Positions 55,340-64,000 of a DNA stretch of 64,000 nt are shown here, piece by piece; position 1 is the first letter of the stretch; the number at the start of each line of letters is the position of its first letter. The position numbers were made by a program, and so were the translations under genes. Source of the DNA: Pseudomonas muyukensis (lineage in GTDB: Bacteria > Pseudomonadota > Gammaproteobacteria > Pseudomonadales > Pseudomonadaceae). The stretch lies in contig NZ_CP077073.1 in assembly GCF_019139535.1 (NCBI RefSeq), positions 5,360,501-5,424,500 on the forward strand, in the 5' to 3' direction. The notes beneath the pieces were generated by a model. It was given only the letters and a program-made list of their open reading frames with translations. It did no database searches and was not told the DNA's origin.

Positions 55340-55696
55340 ATGTCGCGGTATTGGCTGGGCTTGTGCTTCACGTTGTTGCTGGCCGGGTGTGAAACCACCC
55401 ACCAACAGATGGTCCAGCAGGGCTACCCGCCCGCCTACGCCGACGGCTTCGACGACGGTTGCAGCAGCGGCCGCCAGGCCGCCGGGCTGATGGTCGGCGA
55501 GTTTCGCAAGAACGTGCCGCGCTACCTGCACGAGGCTCAGTACGAAACCGGCTGGGACGACGGCTTTCGCCAGTGCCACGCCATGCAGAGCAACCAGGAC
55601 ACCCGCCAGTACCGCGAGCGTTACTGGGACGAGCGCGACCGCGACTGGCAACGCGAGAAAGACCAGGGCGCCGCCCGCGCCTACCGGCCGAATTGA
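55340..55696 (+). CDS. Small lipoprotein
   Basis: A 118-residue lipoprotein: signal MSRYWLGLCFTLLLAGC with lipobox LLAGC (C17), then a mature part with GFDDGCSSGRQAAGLM and ETGWDDGFRQCHA, a repeated G-DDG pattern that resembles glycine-zipper or calcium-loop-like repeats, and a charged C terminus (RERYWDERDRDWQREKD). Start ATG at 55340 with gaggt upstream. Function unknown. It is 69 bases before the Gre-like gene on the same strand. Confidence 0.75.
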   Translation: MSRYWLGLCFTLLLAGCETTHQQMVQQGYPPAYADGFDDGCSSGRQAAGLMVGEFRKNVPRYLHEAQYETGWDDGFRQCHAMQSNQDTRQYRERYWDERDRDWQREKDQGAARAYRPN

Positions 55697-55765
55697 CGTC
55701 GCAAACAGACAACCGTTGAAACCCGCTACCTGCCACCATGGTCTCCAGCACAAGGAGGCCCGCGC

Positions 55766-56263
55766 ATGAGCCGAGCATTCGTCAACGAAGACCAGGCCGC
55801 CGCCCAGGCCAGCCAGCCGGTGGAGCGGCGCGTCAGCGACCAGCCCAACTACGTCACCGCCAGCGGCCTGGCCCAGCTGCAGCAACGCGTGGCAGCGCTC
55901 AATGCCCTGCGCAGCGAACTGCAGGCCCAGGGCGAACGAGCCGACAAGCAGCGCCTGGCCGATGCCGAGCGCGACCTGCGCTATTTCAATGCGCGGGTAC
56001 AGAGTGCCCAGCTGGTGCCGGCGCCGACGTCTACCGAAAAGGCACAGATTGGCAGCCGGGTACGCTTCGTCGACGAGGCCGGCCAGGAGCAGGAGGTGCG
56101 GCTGGTGGGCGAGGATGAAGCGGATGCCGTTCACGGGCTGATCAACTGGGGCTCGCCGCTGGGGCGGGCGCTGTTGGGGGCAGGGCCTGGGGATGAGGTG
56201 CTGTGGCGCAGGCCGGCGGGGGATCAGATGATCGAGGTGCTTGAAGTCAGGGTTGAGACTTGA
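55766..56263 (+). CDS. GreA/GreB-family transcription factor with a shortened coiled coil
   Basis: A 165-residue protein with the Gre C-terminal FKBP-like domain (IGSRVRFVDEAGQEQEVRLV, VHGLINWGSPLGRALLGAGP GDEVLW in parts), matching GreB. The N-terminal coiled coil, though, is short: after YVTASGLAQLQQRVAALNAL it goes through LQAQGERADKQRLADAERDL to RYFNARV, so the distal loop with the acidic D-x-x-E pair that stimulates RNA cleavage in GreA/GreB is missing. It may bind the RNA polymerase secondary channel without cleavage activity, like Rnk-type proteins. The start has a perfect aaggagg. Confidence 0.82.
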   Translation: MSRAFVNEDQAAAQASQPVERRVSDQPNYVTASGLAQLQQRVAALNALRSELQAQGERADKQRLADAERDLRYFNARVQSAQLVPAPTSTEKAQIGSRVRFVDEAGQEQEVRLVGEDEADAVHGLINWGSPLGRALLGAGPGDEVLWRRPAGDQMIEVLEVRVET

Positions 56264-56285
56264 GGGCCATGGGGCTGCCTTGCAG

Positions 56286-56376
56286 CCCTTTCGCGACACA
56301 AGGCCGCTCCTACAGGGATACGCGATGGCTCAGGCTATCGTGTTCCCTGTAGGTGCGGCCTTGTGCCGCGAAAGGG
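56286..56376. repeat. REP inverted pair between Gre-like gene and gdhA
   Basis: ccctttcgcgacacaaggcc (56286 onward, 33 bases) and its near-perfect reverse complement ending at 56376 lie between two convergent genes. Confidence 0.87.
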
Positions 56377-56403
56377 CCGCAAAGCGGCCCCAGCAGTTCC
56401 GGA

Positions 56404-57855
<1,452 letters not shown>

Positions 57856-57889
57856 TTATATAAGTGTATACAGGATCAATGACTGGATC

Positions 57890-57952
57890 GTGGGAGCGGG
57901 CTTGCCCCGCGATTGCCTGAACACGAGCCATCGCAGGGCAAGCCCGCGCCCA
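57890..57952. repeat. REP inverted pair (gcaagcccgc type)
   Basis: gtgggagcgggcttgccccg (57890 onward) and its reverse complement ending at 57952 form a dyad upstream of gdhA and downstream of ettA. The surrounding gdhA upstream region (57776-57889) is A/T-rich and should contain the gdhA promoter. Confidence 0.85.
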
Positions 57953-57984
57953 CGCAAACAAAAACAAACAGCCTGTCCAGGCAC

Positions 57985-58010
57985 AAAAATGGGGCCCCTG
58001 AGGGCCCCAT
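57985..58010 (-). terminator. Rho-independent terminator after ettA
   Basis: ggggccc (57991-57997) pairs with gggcccc around a 4-base loop, followed on the minus strand by attttt. It lies 21 bases after the ettA stop. Confidence 0.88.
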
Positions 58011-58031
58011 CCTTGTGCAGCGAAAACCGGC

Positions 58032-59699
58032 TTACTGGGCCAGTTTCTTGTGACGCACACGGTGCGGCTGGGCGGCGGCATCGCCCAGGCGCTTCTTGCG
58101 GTCGGCTTCGTACTCGGTGTAGTTGCCCTCGAAGAACACCACGCTCGAATCGTCCTCGTAGGCCAGGATATGCGTGGCCACACGGTCCAGGAACCAACGG
58201 TCGTGGGAAATCACGATGGCGGCGCCGGGGAAGTCCAGCAGGGCTTCTTCCAGGGAACGCAGGGTTTCGACGTCGAGGTCGTTGGACGGTTCGTCGAGCA
58301 GCAGGACGTTGCCGCCCTCTTTCAGGGTCAGGGCCAGGTGCAGGCGGCCACGCTCACCACCGGAGAGGTCCTTGACGAACTTCTGCTGGTCGCCGCCCTT
58401 GAAGTTGAAGCGCCCGACGTAGGTGCGCGACGGGATCTCGTAGCTGCCGATGCGAATCTGGTCGGAGCCGTCGGAAATCTGCTGGAACACGGTCTTGGCG
58501 CCGTCCAGGTCCTCGCGGCTCTGGTCGACGCAGGCCAGTTGCACGGTTTCGCCGATCTCGATGCTGCCCGAGTCCGGCTGCTCCTTGCCCATCAGCATGC
58601 GGAACAGGGTCGACTTACCGGCACCGTTACCGCCGATCACGCCGACGATGGCGCCCTTGGGCATGGCGAACGACAGGTTGTCGATCAGCACGCGATCGCC
58701 ATAGCCCTTGGTGACGTTCTTGAACTCAATGACCTTGTCGCCCAGGCGCGGACCGGCCGGGATGTAGATCTCGTTGGTCTCGCTGCGCTTCTGGAATTCC
58801 TGCGACTGCATTTCTTCGAAACGCTGCAGACGGGCCTTGGATTTGGACTGGCGGGCCTTGGCGCCTTTGCGCACCCACTCCAGTTCCTCTTTCATGGCCT
58901 TCTCGTGGGCGCTCTGCTGCTTGGATTCCTGCGCCAGACGGTCCGACTTGGCTTCCAGCCAGCCCGAGTAGTTGCCTTCGTACGGGATGCCCGCGCCGCG
59001 GTCCAGTTCGAGGATCCAGCCGGCGACGTTGTCGAGGAAGTAGCGGTCGTGGGTGATCGCCACCACGGTGCCCGGGAAGTCGTGCAGGAAGCGCTCCAGC
59101 CAGGCCACCGAGTCGGCGTCCAGGTGGTTGGTCGGTTCGTCCAGCAGCAGCATGTCGGGGGCCGACAGCAGCAGGCGACACAGCGCCACGCGGCGCTTCT
59201 CGCCACCGGACAGGTGCTCGATCTTCGCCTCCCAGGCCGGCAGGCGCAGGGCGTCGGCGGCGACGTCCAGCTGGCGCTCGAGGTTGTGGCCGTCGGCGGC
59301 CTGCAGGATCGCCTCGAGCTTGGCCTGCTCGGCGGCCAGCTTGTCGAAGTCGGCATCGGGATCGGCGTAGGCGGCGTAGACCTCGTCCAGGCGGGCCTGG
59401 GCGTCCTTGATCACGCTGACCGCTTCCTCGACCACTTCACGCACGGTCTTGCTCGGGTCCAGCTGCGGCTCCTGGGGCAGGTAGCCGACGTTGATGTCGG
59501 GCATCGGACGGGCTTCGCCGTCGAATTCCTTGTCGACGCCCGCCATGATCCGCAGCAGGGTCGATTTACCCGCGCCGTTCAGGCCCAGCACGCCGATCTT
59601 GGCGCCGGGGAAGAACGACAGGGAAATATTCTTGAGAATTTCCCGCTTCGGCGGCACGACCTTGCTCAGCCGATGCATGGTGTAGACGTATTGAGCCAA
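58032..59699 (-). CDS. ettA: Energy-dependent translational throttle protein EttA (ABC-F)
   Basis: A soluble ABC-F ATPase that binds the ribosomal E site and lets translation start only when the ATP/ADP ratio is adequate. From the TTG at 59699 (MAQYVYTMHRLSKVVPPKRE) it has 555 residues, the same as E. coli EttA. It has two ABC domains with Walker A GLNGAGKS (about 39-46) and GGNGAGKS (about 357-364), signatures LSGGEKRR and LSGGERGR, and an arm and linker (EELEWVRKGAKARQSK). The second glycine-rich loop reads GGNGAGKS where E. coli has GPNGAGKS. A TTG two codons upstream is less likely. Confidence 0.95.
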   Translation of the reverse strand: MAQYVYTMHRLSKVVPPKREILKNISLSFFPGAKIGVLGLNGAGKSTLLRIMAGVDKEFDGEARPMPDINVGYLPQEPQLDPSKTVREVVEEAVSVIKDAQARLDEVYAAYADPDADFDKLAAEQAKLEAILQAADGHNLERQLDVAADALRLPAWEAKIEHLSGGEKRRVALCRLLLSAPDMLLLDEPTNHLDADSVAWLERFLHDFPGTVVAITHDRYFLDNVAGWILELDRGAGIPYEGNYSGWLEAKSDRLAQESKQQSAHEKAMKEELEWVRKGAKARQSKSKARLQRFEEMQSQEFQKRSETNEIYIPAGPRLGDKVIEFKNVTKGYGDRVLIDNLSFAMPKGAIVGVIGGNGAGKSTLFRMLMGKEQPDSGSIEIGETVQLACVDQSREDLDGAKTVFQQISDGSDQIRIGSYEIPSRTYVGRFNFKGGDQQKFVKDLSGGERGRLHLALTLKEGGNVLLLDEPSNDLDVETLRSLEEALLDFPGAAIVISHDRWFLDRVATHILAYEDDSSVVFFEGNYTEYEADRKKRLGDAAAQPHRVRHKKLAQ

Positions 59700-59867
59700 A
59701 ACCAAGCCCTCTAATTAGATAGGTAAAGACATCGACGCACGCCCAGGCACAGGCCCGGGGGATGTGTTTACGGGGTGTCGTTGAACAAAGTGGGCCATTC
59801 TACGCCAAGTCGCGGCGTTGCACAGATGGGGTAGATGGCAGGGCCGCTGCAAAGGCCAAGCGGGGCG

Positions 59868-59901
59868 AGCCCGCCCCACGCCAGCAGGCGTGGGGCGGGC
59901 T
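59868..59901 (-). terminator. Strong hairpin downstream of the small Cys/Ala/Lys protein gene
   Basis: The 15-bp stem agcccgccccacgcc (59868-59882) and ggcgtggggcgggct (59887-59901) has a 4-base loop. It lies 11 bases after the gene stop on the minus strand but has no T tract, so it may be a REP-like or processing element. Confidence 0.6.
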
Positions 59902-59911
59902 TGGCGCGGAT

Positions 59912-60304
59912 TCAGACGTGCGCTTGCCGGGCCTTGCCACGCGGCAGGCGGCAGCGGTCCGATTGCTCGGCCAGGCGCGCGGCCCAGGCCGCCTTGACGC
60001 TGAAGCCGCCGCTGCGGGCGGGCTTGCCAGCCGGCTTGCTCACGGCCTTGGCCGGGGCGGCAGCGGGCTTAACGGCCGCTTGCGCGGCAACCTGGGCAAC
60101 CGGCGCGGCGCCAGCCTTGGCCGACTTGCGCAGCTCGGCCAGCGACGGCGCCTTGGTGGCGCTGGCGGCGGCCGCGTCCGGCTTGGCCAGCGAGCGCTGG
60201 CAGGTCTTGCAGGATACGTCCTCGGTCACGGCAGTGCTGACCAGGGTCTGACTGCTGCGCCCACAGGCGGAATCGAGGCCATTGGTGGAATAGTGGGTAA
60301 CCAA
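59912..60304 (-). CDS. Small Pseudomonas protein with cysteine pair and Ala/Lys/Pro-rich middle
   Basis: A 130-residue soluble protein. An N-terminal part has C14 and a CxxC (VSCKTCQRSL, about residues 32-35), a possible metal site. A low-complexity Ala/Lys/Pro stretch (about 45-100) follows, then a basic C terminus (CRLPRGKARQAHV). The composition, with alternating Lys and Ala-Pro repeats, recalls histone-like AlgP-type tails, but is much shorter. The start is a TTG at 60304; no ATG is available in frame. Function unknown. It lies upstream of ettA on the same strand, separated by a strong hairpin. Confidence 0.65.
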   Translation of the reverse strand: MVTHYSTNGLDSACGRSSQTLVSTAVTEDVSCKTCQRSLAKPDAAAASATKAPSLAELRKSAKAGAAPVAQVAAQAAVKPAAAPAKAVSKPAGKPARSGGFSVKAAWAARLAEQSDRCRLPRGKARQAHV

Positions 60305-60554
60305 AACCGTACATCTCCGTTGCGTTGACTATTGAAGCGGGCGGCATTCTCGCACAGCTGGCAGGGACTTGCCGAACCGGCATGAACGGCTGCAGGTCGG
60401 CCAACGGACACACGGACTGGCACTTTGCCATATTTGAAGGCATGCTAGTCGGCTGGCATGTGCCACCTTATAGTGCGCCGAAGCACGGCACGCACCGTGC
60501 ATATGCCACGACCTTAGCCCCCTGCCATCGCCAGCCCTATCGCAGGACCAACGC
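60305..60554. promoter_or_regulatory. Divergent promoter region of the small Cys protein gene and morA
   Basis: 250 bases without a gene between divergent starts. It includes a stretch with local A/T content (tttgccatatttgaaggcatgctag, around 60424-60448) that is the likeliest morA promoter. No operator was assigned. Confidence 0.45.
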
Positions 60555-63500
60555 TTGACCAATCTCACGCACTCGCCCCTTCCGCGTCCTGCCGCAACCT
60601 CGGCCGGCAGCCACCTGCGTGGCTCGCTCAAGGGGGCGTTGGCCCTGCTCGCCCTGGTTTTGCTGGGGTTGCTGCTGTGGCAACTGTTCGCGCAGTTTCG
60701 CCACACCCAGGCCGACCTGCGCGAGCAGAGCCTGGCGACCAGCGCCGAACTGGCCGATCACCTGAGCCTGAACATGGCGCTGAAGTCGCAGCAGGCGCTG
60801 AACCTGGTCCAGCCCTACGTCAAACCTCCGACGCCTGCCGCCTTGCCGTCCCTGCTCGCCACCTTGCAGTCGCGCCTCCCGGCCCTGCGCGGCCTGGCCT
60901 GGCTCGATGGCGACGGGCAGGTGCGCAGCGACTCGCTGGTCGGCACCCCGGACCGTCAGCAGATTGACGAACTCCTGTTGCTGAACCAGGGGCGCGCCTT
61001 CTTTTATGGCAATGCCCCCGACAACCAGCAGGTTTACCTGCTGCTGCGCCAGGCCGCCGAGCAGGATCGCGGCTACTGGCTGCTGCGCCTGAGCCCAGGG
61101 TACTACCGCGAGCTGACCGTGCACCTGGACAGCCCGACCCACCCGCTGTGGCTGCTGGAGAACAGCCGCAATGGCCAGGTGCTCGAACGCCATGGCCACA
61201 AGCCCGGCAGCGGCGAGCCGCTGCAAAGCGTGATGCTGGCGTTCATCGACAACAGCACCTGGCAGTTGCGCGGCCTGTTCGACGCAGGTCTTGCCCGCGA
61301 CCGCTTGCTCCCGGCGCTGATCGGCAAGTGCCTGCTGGTGCTGTTCTGCGCCCTGCTGCCGGTGCTGGCGCTGATCAACATGCGCCGGCGCCAGCGCGCC
61401 TTGCAGGAAGACCGCCGGCGCTACCAGGAAATCTTCGAAGGCACCGGCGTCGCCCTGTGCGTGCTCGACCTCTCCAGCCTGCCCGGCCAGCTCGACCGCT
61501 ACCACCTGCGCAACCGCGCCGCGCTCAAGCAGAGCCTGGCGCTGGACAGCAACCTGCGCCGCACCTTGCTGCAAGAGCTGAAGATCACCGAGATCAACCA
61601 GGTGGCCCGCCAGCTGCTCAATGTCGAGTGCCACGAGGGCGCCTGGCAGCGCCTGATCGATGGCAGCGGCGATGGCCGCGACAGCGTCGGCATGCAACTG
61701 ATCGACGCGCTGATCGAACAGCGCCAGCAGCTGGAACTGGAAGTACGCCTGCCCGCCCCAATGGGCGGCGAGCTGCACCTGTGGCTGATGGCGCGCCTGC
61801 CCCAGCAGCGCCGTGATTTCCAGGCGGTGATCCTGAGCATCAGCGACATCACCAGCCGCAAGCAGGTGGAGCTGTCGCTGCTCGAGCGCGAGGGTTTCTG
61901 GTCGGACGTAGTGCGCACCGTGCCCGACCAGCTCTACGTGCAGGACGTGAACAGCCAGCGGATGATCTTCAGCAACCGCCACCTGGGCCAGACCCTGGGC
62001 TACGACCGCGCCGAGCTGGCGCAGATGGGCGAGCGCTTCTGGGAAATGCTCCTGCACCCCGACGATGCCGAGCACTACCGCGCCCTGCGCCAGCAGCAGC
62101 GCGACACCAGCTACGGTGCGTCGCTGCACTGCCAGTTGCGCTTCCGTCACCGCGACGGCGGCTGGCGCTGCTACGAGATCCGCGAGCAGGTGCTGACCCG
62201 CGACGCCGAGGGCCTGGTCAGCCGCATCATCGGCGTGGGCAAGGACGTCACCGTGCAGATCGAGGCCAGCGAATCGCTGCGCGACAGCGAGCAGCGCTAC
62301 CGCATGCTCGCCGAAAGCATCAGCGACGTGATCTTCTCCACCGACAGCCAGTTGCAACTGAACTATGTCAGCCCCTCGGTGCAAGCGGTGCTGGGCTACC
62401 AGGCCGACTGGATCTTCGCCAACGGCTGGCAGTCGATCATAGCCAACCCCGGCCAGCTCACCGGCGTGTACAGCCTGCTCGAACGGGTCAGCAAGGCCGT
62501 GGGCGACCCCGCGCAACTGGCCCAGCTGCGCGATACCCTGCCCACCCAGTTGTTCCTGTTCGACTGCCTGCGCGCCGACGGTCGCAAGATTCCCATCGAG
62601 CTGCGCCTGGTGCTGGTGTGGGACGAGCATGGCAGCTTCGAAGGCGTGCTCGGCGTGGGCCGCGACATCAGCCAGCAGCGCCGCGCGGAAAAAGACCTGC
62701 GCATGGCCGCCACGGTATTCGAGCACTCCACCTCGGCCATCCTGATCACCGACCCGGCCGGCTATATCGTCCAGGCCAACGAGGCGTTCAGCCGGGTCAG
62801 CGGCTACGCGGTGGCCGAGGTGCTCGACCAACTGCCGGGCATGCTCACCGTCGAGCAACAGCAGAACGCCCACCTGGGCTATGTCCTCAAGCAGCTCAAC
62901 CAGCGCGGCAGCTGGGAGGGCGAGGTGTGGCTCAAGCGGCGCAACGGCGAGCACTACCCGGCCTGGGTCGGCATCACCGCGGTGCTCGACGACGAAGGCG
63001 ACCTGGCCAGCTATGTGTGCTTCTTCACCGACATCAGCGAACGCAAGGCCAGCGAGCAGCGCATCCACCGCCTGGCCTACTACGACGCCCTGACCCACCT
63101 GCCCAACCGCACGCTGTTCCAGGACCGCCTGTACACCGCCCTGCAACAGGCCGAGCGGCACAAGGCCTGGGTGGTGCTGATGTTCCTCGACCTCGACCGC
63201 TTCAAGCCGATCAACGACTCCCTCGGCCATGCCGCCGGTGATCGCATGCTCAAGGACATGGCCGAGCGCCTGCTGGCCTGCGTCGACGACGACGACACCG
63301 TAGCGCGCATGGGCGGCGACGAATTCACCCTGCTGCTGCAGCCGCGGGCAACCCGAGAACAGGCGCTGAACCGCGCCATCCACGTGGCCGAGAGCATCCT
63401 CGGCGGGCTGGTGACCCCGTTCGTGCTGGAGAACCGCGAGTTCTTCGTCACCGCCAGTATCGGCATCGCCCTGAGCCCGCAGGATGGCAGCGAACTCAGC

Positions 63501-64000
63501 CAGCTGATGAAGAACGCCGACACGGCGATGTACCACGCCAAGGAGCGTGGCAAGAACAACTTCCAGTTCTACCAGACTGACATGAACGCCAGCGCCCTGG
63601 AGCGCCTGGAGCTGGAAAGCGACCTGCGCCATGCCCTGGAGCAGAACGAGTTCACCCTCTACTACCAGCCGCAGTTCAGCGGCGACGGCAAGCGCCTGAC
63701 CGGCGCCGAGGCGCTGCTGCGCTGGCGCCACCCGACCCGCGGCCTGGTGCCGCCGGGCGACTTCATCCCGGTGATCGAGGAGCTGGGCCTGGTGGTGGAT
63801 GTCGGCGACTGGGTGCTGCGCGAGGCCTGCCGCCAGCTCAAGGCCTGGCACAAGGAGAAGGTGCGGGTGCCGAAGGTGTCGGTGAACATTTCCGCCCGGC
63901 AGTTCTCCGACGGCCAGCTGGGTACGCGCATCGCCACCATCCTGGAAGAGACCGGCCTGCCGCCGGCGTGCCTGGAACTGGAGCTGACCGAAAGCATCCT
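60555..64000 (+). CDS. morA: MorA-type membrane PAS-GGDEF-EAL c-di-GMP enzyme, 5' part (3' end outside the window)
   Basis: Controls c-di-GMP and, in P. putida and P. aeruginosa MorA, motility and biofilm. The visible 1148 residues start at a TTG (60555) with agga 8 bases upstream, and the frame is open to the window end. The domains are: membrane helix at about 23-42 (LALLALVLLGLLLWQLF), periplasmic sensor at about 45-250, second helix at about 255-275, several PAS/PAC domains at about 290-800 (e.g. YRMLAESISDVIFSTDS and FEHSTSAILITDPAGYIVQA), GGDEF at 920-924 with intact motif, and EAL from about 1030 with EAL at 1052-1054. The last residues are the ELTESIL segment of the EAL domain. Both active-site motifs are intact, so both cyclase and phosphodiesterase activity are possible. 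Confidence 0.9.
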   Translation, partial: MTNLTHSPLPRPAATSAGSHLRGSLKGALALLALVLLGLLLWQLFAQFRHTQADLREQSLATSAELADHLSLNMALKSQQALNLVQPYVKPPTPAALPSLLATLQSRLPALRGLAWLDGDGQVRSDSLVGTPDRQQIDELLLLNQGRAFFYGNAPDNQQVYLLLRQAAEQDRGYWLLRLSPGYYRELTVHLDSPTHPLWLLENSRNGQVLERHGHKPGSGEPLQSVMLAFIDNSTWQLRGLFDAGLARDRLLPALIGKCLLVLFCALLPVLALINMRRRQRALQEDRRRYQEIFEGTGVALCVLDLSSLPGQLDRYHLRNRAALKQSLALDSNLRRTLLQELKITEINQVARQLLNVECHEGAWQRLIDGSGDGRDSVGMQLIDALIEQRQQLELEVRLPAPMGGELHLWLMARLPQQRRDFQAVILSISDITSRKQVELSLLEREGFWSDVVRTVPDQLYVQDVNSQRMIFSNRHLGQTLGYDRAELAQMGERFWEMLLHPDDAEHYRALRQQQRDTSYGASLHCQLRFRHRDGGWRCYEIREQVLTRDAEGLVSRIIGVGKDVTVQIEASESLRDSEQRYRMLAESISDVIFSTDSQLQLNYVSPSVQAVLGYQADWIFANGWQSIIANPGQLTGVYSLLERVSKAVGDPAQLAQLRDTLPTQLFLFDCLRADGRKIPIELRLVLVWDEHGSFEGVLGVGRDISQQRRAEKDLRMAATVFEHSTSAILITDPAGYIVQANEAFSRVSGYAVAEVLDQLPGMLTVEQQQNAHLGYVLKQLNQRGSWEGEVWLKRRNGEHYPAWVGITAVLDDEGDLASYVCFFTDISERKASEQRIHRLAYYDALTHLPNRTLFQDRLYTALQQAERHKAWVVLMFLDLDRFKPINDSLGHAAGDRMLKDMAERLLACVDDDDTVARMGGDEFTLLLQPRATREQALNRAIHVAESILGGLVTPFVLENREFFVTASIGIALSPQDGSELSQLMKNADTAMYHAKERGKNNFQFYQTDMNASALERLELESDLRHALEQNEFTLYYQPQFSGDGKRLTGAEALLRWRHPTRGLVPPGDFIPVIEELGLVVDVGDWVLREACRQLKAWHKEKVRVPKVSVNISARQFSDGQLGTRIATILEETGLPPACLELELTESI

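Noticed and set aside
60537..63851. 1104-codon open frame on the minus strand
   Set aside because: It is the shadow of the morA frame on the other strand, with Gln/Ala/Leu/Val composition and no ribosome binding site.

Overview
The window is chromosomal DNA of a GC-rich gammaproteobacterium, almost certainly a Pseudomonas of the P. putida group. The evidence is the housekeeping blocks hemA-prfA-prmC-moeB-murI, lolB-ispE-tRNAGln-prs-rplY-pth-ychF, rplU-rpmA-obg-proB and ispB, the Mks condensin operon, a MorA-type GGDEF/EAL protein, and many Pseudomonas-type REP palindromes between genes. From memory, the order matches the KT2440 region between morA and murI. No search was run. Layout: 1-4.1 kb holds a tightly overlapping leftward operon for tetrapyrrole entry, translation release and its methylation, MoeB and the cut murI. 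A 1-kb non-coding gap with a large imperfect inverted repeat follows. 5.1-12 kb is a rightward block for outer-membrane lipoprotein insertion, isoprenoid synthesis, tRNA-Gln, PRPP synthesis, ribosomal L25, Pth and YchF. 12-19.4 kb is accessory: a cupin, an MFS exporter, and a leftward set of two isochorismatase-like hydrolases, an AaeB/FUSC-HlyD type efflux system and a LysR regulator, with an aldehyde dehydrogenase transcribed away from it. 21-31.5 kb holds a mechanosensitive channel, Ada and AlkA (alkylation repair), two MFS transporters, a FecR-like sensor without a sigma factor, and tRNA-Met. Between ada and alkA lies a six-unit tandem REP array (period about 107 bp) interrupted by an intact IS3-family element with a 3-bp target duplication and a visible frameshift signal. 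31.7-36.6 kb holds a LysE exporter with a LysR regulator, an M15-type peptidase, an unknown secreted protein, RimI, and an overlapping gene that looks like a divergent DNA polymerase III psi subunit. 36.8-41.6 kb is the MksF-MksE-MksB condensin operon. 41.7-49.8 kb holds creA, proB, obg, rpmA, rplU, divergent ispB, yjdM, a Fur-boxed small protein, an FKBP isomerase, a YqhA-like membrane protein and small conserved genes. 49.9-64 kb holds a LonB-like AAA protease, DUF3015 and DUF4105 envelope proteins, a lipoprotein, a Gre-like factor with a shortened coiled coil, gdhA, ettA, a small Cys/Ala/Lys protein, and the 5' part of morA, which runs off the end. I see no CRISPR array, prophage or obvious defence island. 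The most notable features are the Fur-boxed orphan FecR, the hydrolase/efflux operon, the REP array with its datable IS insertion, the HolD-like gene, the Gre variant without acidic tip, and the promoter inside ispE that appears to serve tRNA-Gln and prs.
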